Made by a program: the position numbers and the translations under genes. The notes beneath the pieces are model-generated. The model was not told the origin of the DNA and did no database searches. It worked only from the letters and a program-made list of their open reading frames with translations. DNA of 64,000 nucleotides from Panacibacter microcysteis (lineage in GTDB: Bacteria > Bacteroidota > Bacteroidia > Chitinophagales > Chitinophagaceae). Every line of letters begins with the position of its first letter. Position 1 is the stretch's first letter. The stretch lies in NCBI RefSeq assembly GCF_015831355.1, contig NZ_JADWYR010000001.1, positions 930,001 to 994,000 of the forward strand. Reading direction: 5' to 3'. Below, piece after piece: positions 51,077 to 59,471 of this stretch.

Positions 51077-53502
51077 GTTTAACCGCCTACAACAAAAAAC
51101 GGGACTTTAAGCAAACCAAAGAACCGAAAGGCACCGTTGATACAGCAAAACAATTGCGGTTTGTAGTGCAAAGACACGAAGCAACGCGTTTGCATTACGA
51201 TTTCAGGCTGGAACTTGGCGGTGTATTGAAAAGCTGGGCAGTTCCCAAGGGCCCTTCGTTAAACCCATCTCAAAAACGGCTGGCGGTAATGGTAGAAGAT
51301 CACCCGGTTGATTACATTGGTTTTAAAGGCACCATACCGGAAGGAAATTACGGGGCAGGTAAAGTAGCAATCTGGGATAAAGGAACTTTTGTGCCGGTAG
51401 ATGCAAAACACGCACCAATTACTGAAAAGAAGGCGCTTGCCGCCATTAGAAATGGAGAGATAAAATTTGCTTTGAAAGGCAAAAAATTACAGGGGGAATT
51501 TGTGCTGGTACGCTTAAAGGATGATGACAAAAACTGGCTGCTTATTAAACACAAAGACGATCATGCAGTACATAAACTGTATGATGCCGAGGATGAAAAA
51601 GATGGTGTAATACCAAAGAAAACAGTGGCCTCGATAAGACACGGCAAGGCAAAAAAATTGACAAAGTTTATAAAGCCAATGCTGGCCTCCATTGCAAAGA
51701 CCGCTTTTGATGATAAGGACTGGATCTTTGAAGTAAAGTGGGATGGCTACCGAGCTGTAACCGAAATAAAAAAAGGCAAGATCAGTTTTTACTCGCGTAA
51801 TGGCATTGACTTTTCGGCACGTTTTCCTGCTTTGGTAAAGGAGTTATCGAAAATAAAACATGATGTAGTGCTGGACGGTGAAATTGTATTGATGAATGAC
51901 AAAAACCTTCCGGATTTTCAAAAGCTGCAGCATTACGAAAACCACCTGAATTACCCGCTGCTTTACTACGTGTTTGATATACTTGAGTTGGATGGTAAGG
52001 CTACTACTTCATTAGCACTTACAGACAGGAAAGCACTGGTAAAAAAATTATTGAAAAACAACAAAGTCGTCCGCTATTGTGACCACGTGGAGGAAGATGG
52101 CATTTCTTTTTTTGCTACGGCTAAAGCGCAGGGGCTGGAAGGTATCATTGCAAAGAAAAAAGACAGCACATATGCAAAAGGCGTTCGCAGCAAAGAATGG
52201 GTTAAGATCAAAAACATACAGAGTACAGAGTCTGTTATTGTGGGGTACACTGCACCCAAAGGTGGCAGGCACCATTTTGGCTCACTGATTCTTGCCAACA
52301 AAAAAGGCAAAAGCTGGCAATACCGCGGCCATGTCGGCACAGGTTTTAACGACGACCTGCTTGCTTCTCTGAAAAAGCTGATGGGGCCGCTGGAAACCGA
52401 CTCATCTCCCTTTATGGAAAAAGTACCGGTGAATGGCAAAACAACCTGGCTAAAGCCAACACTTGTTGCCGACATTGCCTACACAGAAATTACGAGAGAC
52501 GGGATATTCAGACACCCTGTATTTTTACGATTAAGAGACGAAAAGAAAATTTCAGCAATGAATGATGAATCTGAGAAAGCAATCGATCCCGTGGAAAAGA
52601 ACAGGACAATAAAGATCGGCAGGGATGAAGTGCTCATTACCAACCAGCATAAGATTTTCTGGCCGGATGAAGGATACACCAAAGGCGATGTGGTAAACTA
52701 TTATGACAGCGTGGCAAAATATATTTTACCCCACTTAAAGAACAGGCCGTTATCTTTAAAACGAAACCCCAATGGTATAAGGGACGCAGGATTTTTCCAC
52801 AAGGATGCCGGTGAAAATGCACCGTCTTATGCATCAGTTTTTCCGGTACACAGTGAAAGCAGTAATAAAACAGTTGATTATATAGTTTGCAATAATAAAG
52901 CTACCTTACTTTACCTCGCCAACCTTGGTTGTATTGAGATCAATCCGTGGAATAGCACTGTTGGGAAACCTGATCATCCCACATGGATGGTGATAGACAT
53001 TGACCCTTCCGACAAAAATGATTTTAAACAGGTGGTAGATGTAGCTTTAATGACGAAGGAAATCCTGGACAAGGCAAAGATTACCTGCTTTTGCAAAACA
53101 TCAGGTGCATCTGGCTTACATGTATATGCACCTTTGAAAAACAAATACGACTATAATACGGTTAAAGATTTTGCCCATATAATCGCTACACTTGTGAATG
53201 AACAATTGCCGGAATTTACCTCGCTGGAACGTTCACTCAGTAAACGCGGACCAAACATTTATATGGATTACCTGCAAAACCGCAGCGGCCAAACGCTGGC
53301 TGCTGTATACAGCCTTCGCCCGGTTGAAGGCGCCAGTGCTTCCACTGCACTGGAGTGGGAAGAGGTAAACCATAGCCTTCATCCGTCACAATTCAATATC
53401 CAGACGCTACCACAAAGGCTGGAGAAGAAACATGATCTCTTTAATAAAATGCTTACCACAGGCAACAATATTGAAAAGGCTATAAAGCTGCTCAATGTGT
53501 AA
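51073..53502 (+). CDS. ligD: ATP-dependent DNA ligase D
   Basis: 809 residues with all three LigD modules: 3'-phosphoesterase (about 20-170; [27 protein letters not shown]), ligase (about 195-490; EVKWDGYRA with AMP-accepting Lys222, then [14 protein letters not shown]), and primase-polymerase (about 515-809; Asp642 and Asp644 in [10 protein letters not shown]). The order PE-LIG-POL is the one known from Pseudomonas, unlike POL-PE-LIG of mycobacteria. With Ku it repairs double-strand breaks without a template. The 4-bp overlap with ku confirms an operon. Confidence 0.96.
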   Translation: MSLTAYNKKRDFKQTKEPKGTVDTAKQLRFVVQRHEATRLHYDFRLELGGVLKSWAVPKGPSLNPSQKRLAVMVEDHPVDYIGFKGTIPEGNYGAGKVAIWDKGTFVPVDAKHAPITEKKALAAIRNGEIKFALKGKKLQGEFVLVRLKDDDKNWLLIKHKDDHAVHKLYDAEDEKDGVIPKKTVASIRHGKAKKLTKFIKPMLASIAKTAFDDKDWIFEVKWDGYRAVTEIKKGKISFYSRNGIDFSARFPALVKELSKIKHDVVLDGEIVLMNDKNLPDFQKLQHYENHLNYPLLYYVFDILELDGKATTSLALTDRKALVKKLLKNNKVVRYCDHVEEDGISFFATAKAQGLEGIIAKKKDSTYAKGVRSKEWVKIKNIQSTESVIVGYTAPKGGRHHFGSLILANKKGKSWQYRGHVGTGFNDDLLASLKKLMGPLETDSSPFMEKVPVNGKTTWLKPTLVADIAYTEITRDGIFRHPVFLRLRDEKKISAMNDESEKAIDPVEKNRTIKIGRDEVLITNQHKIFWPDEGYTKGDVVNYYDSVAKYILPHLKNRPLSLKRNPNGIRDAGFFHKDAGENAPSYASVFPVHSESSNKTVDYIVCNNKATLLYLANLGCIEINPWNSTVGKPDHPTWMVIDIDPSDKNDFKQVVDVALMTKEILDKAKITCFCKTSGASGLHVYAPLKNKYDYNTVKDFAHIIATLVNEQLPEFTSLERSLSKRGPNIYMDYLQNRSGQTLAAVYSLRPVEGASASTALEWEEVNHSLHPSQFNIQTLPQRLEKKHDLFNKMLTTGNNIEKAIKLLNV

Positions 53503-53634
53503 GAAAGAGCGATTGTGTACCGCATCGTATAACAGTTATGTGTATTGATCATCATTGCACTAAACCTCCTGTCAAAACATAACGGCTACACATTACAATT
53601 GTATCTTATCTTTCCTGCTGCATAAACTTCACGT

Positions 53635-55512
53635 ATGAAAAGAATCATTTTTTTTTGCTCTTTGTTTATTTGCGCCAGTGCTTTACACGCGCAGGAACTT
53701 TATATGCCAAGAGATGTAAAACAGGCATTTAAAAACGGTACACGCTCTGCTGATGGCAAGCCGGGCAAAAACTACTGGCAAAACCGGGCGCAGTATACCA
53801 TCACACTTACTGCCATGCCACCCGACAGGAATATAAAAGGCAGCGAAACAATTGTATATGTAAACAACAGCCCTGATACAATAAAAAATCCTGTAATAAA
53901 GCTTTTCCTGAATATTCATAAGCCAGGTGCCCCGCGTAATTACCCGGCCACAGAAGACTACCTCACAAGTGGTGTACAGGTAGATGCAGTGAAGGTAAAT
54001 GGCGCTGCTTATAACTGGCGCCAGAGTAATGCGCCCACCACCGTTCAACCACTTAAACTGCCGCAACCACTGGCACCGCATGATTCTGTAACACTTTCTT
54101 TCGATTGGCACTTCGAAATATCATTGCTCAGCAACCGGGAGGGCATGATTGATTCCACCACTTACTTTTTAGCTTATTTCTATCCACGTGTAGCGGTTTT
54201 TGACGACATAAACGGATGGGACAGGATGGCCTTTATGGACTCTCATGAATTTTACAGCGATTTCAATGATTATACAGTTACGCTCAACATTCCTAAAAAT
54301 TATATAGCATGGGGTACAGGCACACTCAATAACCCGGAACGACTGTTACAGCCGGATTTTCTAAAGAAATACTACGCCTCATTAACTTCTGATGAAACAA
54401 TAAGAATAGCAACGAAAGAAGACCTCGCAGCAAAAAAAGTTACTGCGCAGGACGAAATGAATAGCTGGAAATTTACGGCCACAAACATTCCCGACATGGC
54501 GTTTGGTATAAGTGATCATTTCGTGTGGGATGCGGGAAGCGTGGTTGTTGACGATGCAACAAAAAGAAGGGCAAGCGTACAGGCCGCATACAACGATACC
54601 GCTGCCGATTACCATAAAATGGTAGAGTTTGGTAAGCATGCACTAGACTGGTTTTCGCACAACTGGCCGGGCATACCATACCCTTACGAAAAAACAACCA
54701 TCTTCCAGGGTTATGCCGGTATGGAATACCCAATGATGGCCAACGACGAAACGTATGATAACCCTGACTTTTCACGCTTTGTGGCAGAGCACGAAATTGC
54801 GCATACTTATATGCCTTTTTATATGGGCATCAATGAAACGCGCTACGGTTTTATGGATGAAGGCTGGGCAACCACGTTTGAATTACTTATTGGCCGCGCA
54901 GACCTGGGAACTGAGAATGCAGAAGACCTCTATAAACAATTTCGGGTTGCCGGCTGGATTGGTGATGCTTCTTCTGCCGAAGATATTCCCATCATTACTC
55001 CCGGCGATGCTATAACCGGGCCCGCACTTGGTAATAACCAATACGGAAAAGCGTCACTCGGTTATCTTGCTATGAAAGATTTGCTGGGCGATCAGCTCTT
55101 CAAAGCCTGCCTGCATGCGTACATGAACAGGTGGAATGGCAAACATCCTATTCCATGGGACTTCTTCAATACCTTCAACAACATTGCAGCCCAGGATCTA
55201 AACTGGTTCTGGCATGCGTGGTATTTTACAAATGGCTACATAGATTTTTCTGTAACTGCAGTAAATAAAAACAAAGCAGGTTACAGCGTTGCTGTTGCTA
55301 ACGTTGGTGGCTTTCCTGCACCGTTCGACCTCGTGGTTACTTACGATGATAATTCAACCGAAAAATTGCACCAGTCGCCATCTTTGTGGAAGACTGATAT
55401 AAAAAAAGCTGCCATTAGTATAACCACCAAAAAGAGAATAAAAACTGTTGCCATAGATAGTGGCATTTTTATGGATGCTGATGACAGCAACAATCAAACG
55501 GCGGTTCAATAA
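53635..55512 (+). CDS. M1-family metallopeptidase, exported
   Basis: 625 residues with a signal peptide (MKRIIFFCSLFICASALHA). The zinc site is HEIAH (His386, Glu387, His390) with the third ligand Glu409 in FMDEGWA, and GMEYP (362-366) takes the place of the GAMEN exopeptidase motif. The amino-terminal beta-domain (about 45-250) is M1-like. It probably acts as an aminopeptidase outside the cytoplasm. The last 100 residues are a beta-domain. A terminator follows the stop. Confidence 0.9.
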   Translation: MKRIIFFCSLFICASALHAQELYMPRDVKQAFKNGTRSADGKPGKNYWQNRAQYTITLTAMPPDRNIKGSETIVYVNNSPDTIKNPVIKLFLNIHKPGAPRNYPATEDYLTSGVQVDAVKVNGAAYNWRQSNAPTTVQPLKLPQPLAPHDSVTLSFDWHFEISLLSNREGMIDSTTYFLAYFYPRVAVFDDINGWDRMAFMDSHEFYSDFNDYTVTLNIPKNYIAWGTGTLNNPERLLQPDFLKKYYASLTSDETIRIATKEDLAAKKVTAQDEMNSWKFTATNIPDMAFGISDHFVWDAGSVVVDDATKRRASVQAAYNDTAADYHKMVEFGKHALDWFSHNWPGIPYPYEKTTIFQGYAGMEYPMMANDETYDNPDFSRFVAEHEIAHTYMPFYMGINETRYGFMDEGWATTFELLIGRADLGTENAEDLYKQFRVAGWIGDASSAEDIPIITPGDAITGPALGNNQYGKASLGYLAMKDLLGDQLFKACLHAYMNRWNGKHPIPWDFFNTFNNIAAQDLNWFWHAWYFTNGYIDFSVTAVNKNKAGYSVAVANVGGFPAPFDLVVTYDDNSTEKLHQSPSLWKTDIKKAAISITTKKRIKTVAIDSGIFMDADDSNNQTAVQ

Positions 55513-55534
55513 ATTATAAACGATGTGAAGCATT

Positions 55535-55567
55535 AAAACCACTCAACCTTGTTGGGTGGTTTTTTTA
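55535..55567 (+). terminator. Rho-independent terminator of the M1 peptidase gene
   Basis: AAAACCACTCAAC (55535-55547) pairs with GTTGGGTGGTTTT (55551-55563) with one G-U pair and a 3-nt loop, then a T-run. Confidence 0.85.
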
Positions 55568-55620
55568 TGTGGCAGGCTGTATTGCTACTATGTAGCTTTT
55601 GTTGTGTCACTCACTTGTAC
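55567..55620 (-). repeat. Family-1 intergenic repeat, copy 18 (reverse)
   Basis: It begins in the T-run of the M1 terminator. The left flank GGCAGGCTGTATTGCTACTA leads to the perfect core GTTGTGTCACTCACTTGTAC at 55601-55620. Confidence 0.8.
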
Positions 55621-55798
55621 TGCAGGTACACTATTCAGCAATGTGCAACCTTGCCAATGTTTTGCAATTTTTAGCAACAGCGGTCAAAATCTTTTTGCCA
55701 TGTTTCTTCCTTCAGCAGGTAGCAATGTTATTCAGCAGCAACGCTACCTGCAATTAAGATACCAGCTATCCAACCAGCCTTTTACCGTACGTGTTATC

Positions 55799-56248
55799 TT
55801 ATACACCAAATTGCCGTAAATGATGGTCAAGGTGTTTCCATTGCAAAAGGCCCCATTCCTCTATGCTCATTTTGCCAAAAAAAGGATGTACACGTGCTGC
55901 AATTTTGTATGGGTCTTCCTCAGAAAATCTTCTTATCAGGGTAAGCAGCTGGTCCTGCTCATCAGAAAAAATACGCTCATCTTTTACCGCGAAGGTTTTT
56001 GCTGTTGGCAGGTTTTGCGGGAAAGGCTTTTTTTTCAGCAATTGCCTTTTGGCTATTTTACCAAAAAGCAGCGCGATAATACCAGGTTTCAAATGCCTGT
56101 CACCCAGTGCTACTTCAAGCGGGGCTTTACAATGTGCCAGCATCTGAGAGGCGTTCATTTTACCCCAGGCGGCAATAGCTGTGGGTTTTAGGCGGGCAAT
56201 ACGTATTACAATGCCCGTGGCGGATTCTGGTTGAAAAAGGTTTTGCAT
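55799..56248 (-). CDS. DUF1569 domain protein
   Basis: 149 residues. The DUF1569 pattern is seen in AWGKMNASQMLAHCKAPLEVALGD, KKPFPQNLPTAKTF and VHPFFGKMSIEEWGLLQWKHLDHHLRQFGV, with His residues spaced as in the DinB/YfiT-like metal-binding four-helix bundle. Many relatives bind a divalent metal and may transfer thiols; activity here is unknown. It is a single gene on the minus strand, convergent with the M1 unit. Confidence 0.82.
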   Translation of the reverse strand: MQNLFQPESATGIVIRIARLKPTAIAAWGKMNASQMLAHCKAPLEVALGDRHLKPGIIALLFGKIAKRQLLKKKPFPQNLPTAKTFAVKDERIFSDEQDQLLTLIRRFSEEDPYKIAARVHPFFGKMSIEEWGLLQWKHLDHHLRQFGV

Positions 56249-56397
56249 TATAACGGATTAATTAAAACAAAGTAAGCAAATTACATTAATCCGCATAACC
56301 GATTTGACACACGGAAAACATATTTGATGCCTGCATAATTAAAACGCTGAAACATAAACAGCTAAAGCTTTTTTTAAGTTTACTAACTTAGCCGCAT

Positions 56398-56865
56398 ATG
56401 CTACCATACAGTGATGAACATTTTATGCAGCAGGCTTTAAAAGAGGCGGGCAAGGCATTCGAAGCTGATGAAGTACCCATCGGTGCTGTCATTGTTATCA
56501 ACAACAAGATTGTGGCAAGAGCACACAACCAGGTCGAATTATTGAACGATCCCACGGCGCATGCAGAAATACTCGCCATTACCGCAGCATGCAACCACCT
56601 TGGTGCAAAATACCTGCCGGATGCCAGCTTATACGTTACCATAGAACCTTGTCTTATGTGTTGCGGCGCACTATACTGGAGCAAAGTAGGCCGGGTAATC
56701 TACGGCGCAGCCGATGCAAAAAACGGCTACCGTAAATACGTAGAAACAGGCATAAATTATCCTGCACCCGCATCTCCCTTTCATCCAAAAACAACAATCA
56801 TTACCGGCGTACTGCAGGATGAATGTGCCGGTCTTATAAAAGAGTTCTTCCGCAGGAAAAGATAG
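56398..56865 (+). CDS. tadA: tRNA-specific adenosine deaminase / nucleoside deaminase
   Basis: 155 residues of the cytidine-deaminase fold. Zinc site: HAE (His55, Glu57 as proton shuttle) and PCLMC (Cys85, Cys88). VPIGAVIV and HNQVELLNDPTAHAE fit TadA, which converts A34 of tRNA-Arg to inosine. A guanine-deaminase-like role is the main alternative. It is a single gene with a TAACTTAG -7-like box about 15 bp before the ATG. Confidence 0.87.
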   Translation: MLPYSDEHFMQQALKEAGKAFEADEVPIGAVIVINNKIVARAHNQVELLNDPTAHAEILAITAACNHLGAKYLPDASLYVTIEPCLMCCGALYWSKVGRVIYGAADAKNGYRKYVETGINYPAPASPFHPKTTIITGVLQDECAGLIKEFFRRKR

Positions 56866-56952
56866 CCTTAACCGGCTAATTTATGATAGCTGCAATTACC
56901 TGCTTGCAAAAGGCATTTTTTCTTTGTATCTTATCAGCTAAACTCTCCGCTT

Positions 56953-57525
56953 ATGAAAAAAATACTTGCTCTTACGACAGTCCTGTTACTGTCTGCAACC
57001 ACCACACAAACATTTGCGCAGTCGCAGGAAGACATGCAGAAAATGATGGATTACATGAAACCGGGCGACATGCATAAAATGCTTGCCGGGAGCACCGGCA
57101 AATGGAAAGAAGAAATGACCATGTGGACGGCACCCGGTGTAGAACCGATGAAGATGGAAATCACCTGTGAAATGAAGATGATCCTGAACGGTATGTACCT
57201 CGAAGCGGTGTCTTCGGGCAACTTTGGCGGCATGCCTTTCGAAGGCCGTAATGTTGTAGGCTATGACAATATCAGGAAAATATTCCAGTCTACATGGGTA
57301 GACAATATGGGTTCCGGCATTACATATTTCGAGGGCCCTTACGATGAAGCTACCAAAACGGTAACATTTGCAGGAAAAATGGTAGAACCCTCAGAGGGCA
57401 GGGAAATAGAGGTTAAAGAGACCATGCAGTTTGTTGATGAGAATACGCAGGTAATGACGATGTATAAAATTGCAGACGGCAAAGAAGTGAAAATGATGCA
57501 AATAAAACTTACAAGACAATCATAA
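56953..57525 (+). CDS. DUF1579 domain protein, exported
   Basis: 190 residues. Signal peptide MKKILALTTVLLLSATTTQTFA, then a DUF1579 domain: HKMLAGSTGKWKEEMTMWTAPG, CEMKMILNGMYLEAVSSGNFGGMPFEGRNVVGYDNIRKIFQSTWVDNMGSGITYFEG. The domain is a small beta-barrel of unknown role, often in Bacteroidota and proteobacterial periplasm. A strong terminator follows and is shared with the convergent isomerase-like gene. Confidence 0.82.
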   Translation: MKKILALTTVLLLSATTTQTFAQSQEDMQKMMDYMKPGDMHKMLAGSTGKWKEEMTMWTAPGVEPMKMEITCEMKMILNGMYLEAVSSGNFGGMPFEGRNVVGYDNIRKIFQSTWVDNMGSGITYFEGPYDEATKTVTFAGKMVEPSEGREIEVKETMQFVDENTQVMTMYKIADGKEVKMMQIKLTRQS

Positions 57526-57558
57526 AAAAACGGGTCTGAACATCAGACCCGTTTTTTA
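57524..57558. terminator. Bidirectional terminator between DUF1579 and isomerase-like genes
   Basis: CGGGTCTGA (57531-57539) pairs with TCAGACCCG (57543-57551), 3-nt loop, with A-run on the left and T-run on the right. It serves both convergent genes. Confidence 0.88.
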
Positions 57559-57570
57559 TTATATAAGCAC

Positions 57571-58431
57571 TTATACTTTTAAAGTAGCCATATATTTTGC
57601 GTCAGCTTCTGCGCTGGCAAGTGGTGTAGACCCGGTAAACTTTTCCTGCTCTACAATGAAATATTCTACGCCTGCTTTTTTAGCTTTCGTAAGTATAGAC
57701 GGGTAATCAATACTGCCCGTACCCAGTATTACAGAAGCATCTGCTTCTTTGGGGTCTGCAGCTTTATCCCTGTCTTTCACGTGGCACAGCTTCCAGCGGC
57801 CCTTGAATTTTTTCAGGTAGTCATCAATGTTGGCACCACCGGTAATTACCCAGTACATATCCATTTCAAAATCTACGAGGTCAGGATTGGTATTGTTCAT
57901 CATTACATCCTGCGGCATCTGCCCGTCTGTCATCTGGAACGAGTAGCCGTGGTTGTGGTAAGCAAAGCGAAGCCCGTTCTTCTTACAGATCTCCGCTTTG
58001 GCATTAAAATTATCTGCCGCACGTTTGTAATCATCAATGGTTTTCTGCGGGCCAAGGTATGGGCATATCAGGTATTTCATTCCCATATTGGCTGCATTGG
58101 CTGCTTTTATCTCAAACTTATCGTTGATGTTGCAGTGGCTCGATATCATTGTCATTCCAAGATCGGCGAGATAAGATTTCATTTCACCCACCGTCATACC
58201 CCAGAACATTCCATTCTTTCCTTCAAAACCTTCTATTTGTTTATAACCGTAAGATGCAAGTGCTTTTAATGTGCCTTTGGCATCTTTCATCATATCTTCT
58301 TTTACGGTCCAAAGCTGTATGCCATAGGCATTCAATGGGTCTTTGGCAGCAAAGATGTTGTTGGAAGCAAGCATGGCGCCTGCTGTTAATAAACCGCTTG
58401 TCTGAAGAAATTTTCTTCTTGAGTAGCTCAT
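57571..58431 (-). CDS. Tat-exported sugar phosphate isomerase/epimerase-like protein
   Basis: 286 residues. SRRKFLQTSGLLTAGAML is a twin-arginine signal. The rest is a xylose-isomerase-like TIM barrel: YGIQLWTVKEDM, ISSHCNIND, GLRFAYHNHGYSF, VDFEMDMYWVITGG, KLCHVKDRDK and YFIVEQEKF supply the acidic and His metal ligands. Periplasmic members of this group often act on sugar-derived compounds next to Tat-exported oxidoreductases. It lies downstream of the GMC and gluconate-dehydrogenase-like genes, all on the minus strand, which suggests a shared oxidised-sugar pathway. Confidence 0.83.
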   Translation of the reverse strand: MSYSRRKFLQTSGLLTAGAMLASNNIFAAKDPLNAYGIQLWTVKEDMMKDAKGTLKALASYGYKQIEGFEGKNGMFWGMTVGEMKSYLADLGMTMISSHCNINDKFEIKAANAANMGMKYLICPYLGPQKTIDDYKRAADNFNAKAEICKKNGLRFAYHNHGYSFQMTDGQMPQDVMMNNTNPDLVDFEMDMYWVITGGANIDDYLKKFKGRWKLCHVKDRDKAADPKEADASVILGTGSIDYPSILTKAKKAGVEYFIVEQEKFTGSTPLASAEADAKYMATLKV

Positions 58432-58569
58432 GGCATTTTATTTTTATTGTTACCGTTAATCTTTACGCAATACCTACGTTCCGGCACCTGAAGTACATGG
58501 TTCTTTTGTACGTTGCTTTACCCAAAATAACCGCTTAGATCTTCGCGTTTGCTGAATAAAGTTGCTGCA

Positions 58570-58622
58570 GTACAAGAGTGCGACGCAACGAAGATGAGCC
58601 AGGTTTTACAGCCGGGCTCATA
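58570..58622 (+). repeat. Family-1 intergenic repeat, copy 19 (forward)
   Basis: A perfect GTACAAGAGTGCGACGCAAC core (58570-58589) has GTTGCTGCA at its left, and the right end is TTTTACAGCCGGGCTCATAA. It lies between two minus-strand genes. Confidence 0.82.
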
Positions 58623-58649
58623 ATACTATTAACTACAAACAATAAGCGG

Positions 58650-59219
58650 CTAGGTAGCCCAGGCTTTGTCTCCTTTTTTGTAAGGAATACAACCTTCGTA
58701 GCGGCCGGGTACAGCAACGTAGCGCAGTGCTTTTGTGGCACCGGGCTCTGACGTAAAGTAACCCCACAAGGTCAGTTGCTTAAGCGCCGTAAAGTAGTGG
58801 TTGGCATCTTCGGCTTTCTTGCTTTTGTTGAATTCTTTTGCTTCTTTGTCAAGGTCGATCAGCAAAGCTTTGCGCTCTTCGGGTGTGCTTTCCATAAAAG
58901 ATTTTTTGTTCTTTTTCTGGCTGGCTTCGTCGAGCTTGCTCATGCCTTCAAGGAATGCTTTCTGGTCTTTCTCTTCGTAACAATCCTTAACAATAACAGT
59001 CATGAATTCACCAACTTTTGCGTCTTTAGCGCCGGGTGTAGATGTTGCAGGAATAATGGTTTCTGCTATCTCGTTAAGATAGGCAACATCATCCGGGGTG
59101 AAGTTGAGGCTTTCGCCATATTTGGTAGCCGTTTTACAGCCACTCAAAAAAGCTTCTGCCCCAATAATAGTACCGCCCATGATCAGCGCTACTCTCGATA
59201 AGGCATCTCTCCTGTTCAT
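58650..59219 (-). CDS. Gluconate 2-dehydrogenase subunit 3-like protein
   Basis: 189 residues. MNRRDALSRVALIMGGTIIGAEAFLSGC is a Tat-type signal. The mature part has DVAYLNEIAETIIPATSTPGAKDAKVGEFMTVIVKDCYE, the pattern of the small subunit (subunit 3) that escorts the flavin subunit of membrane gluconate dehydrogenase. It lies downstream of GMC oxidoreductase genes that lack their own export signal, so it may carry one or more of them through the Tat pathway (inference). ATG at 59219 replaces a TTG start three codons earlier. Confidence 0.87.
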   Translation of the reverse strand: MNRRDALSRVALIMGGTIIGAEAFLSGCKTATKYGESLNFTPDDVAYLNEIAETIIPATSTPGAKDAKVGEFMTVIVKDCYEEKDQKAFLEGMSKLDEASQKKNKKSFMESTPEERKALLIDLDKEAKEFNKSKKAEDANHYFTALKQLTLWGYFTSEPGATKALRYVAVPGRYEGCIPYKKGDKAWAT

Positions 59220-59242
59220 AACAAACAATGGTTTATAGTTAT

Positions 59243-59250
59243 CAAATGTA
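59243..59250 (-). promoter_or_regulatory. Candidate -7 element of the subunit 3-like gene
   Basis: The minus strand reads TACATTTG, an exact TAnnTTTG match, 23 bp before the ATG. Confidence 0.4.
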
Positions 59251-59263
59251 GTTTAAAAGTTTA

Positions 59264-59281
59264 CGTGTTGTTGGCAACACG
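59264..59281 (-). other. Hairpin upstream of the subunit 3-like gene
   Basis: CGTGTTG (59264-59270) pairs with CAACACG (59275-59281) over a TTGG loop. It lies just upstream of the -7 candidate, has only a short T-rich tail on the minus strand, and may be a weak terminator or a regulator site. Confidence 0.35.
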
Positions 59282-59310
59282 CTTATTATTTTGTTGTTGT
59301 TTCTTGTAAC

Positions 59311-59357
59311 GGGCAGCATTACTGCTATGATGCTTTTGTTGTGTCACTCACTTGTAC
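59311..59357 (-). repeat. Family-1 intergenic repeat, copy 20 (reverse)
   Basis: GGGCAGCATTACTGCTATGA leads to the perfect core GTTGTGTCACTCACTTGTAC at 59338-59357; TGCAAC to its right can pair with the GTTG of the core. Confidence 0.82.
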
Positions 59358-59471
59358 TGCAACAAGTAATTCGGCAATGTGCCACCGGGTTCCAAATTGC
59401 TGATGCCTTATTTGTTCGTGTCTGATGGGAGATTTCAGGCATCATACATTCAACATCATACATCAGCCATT

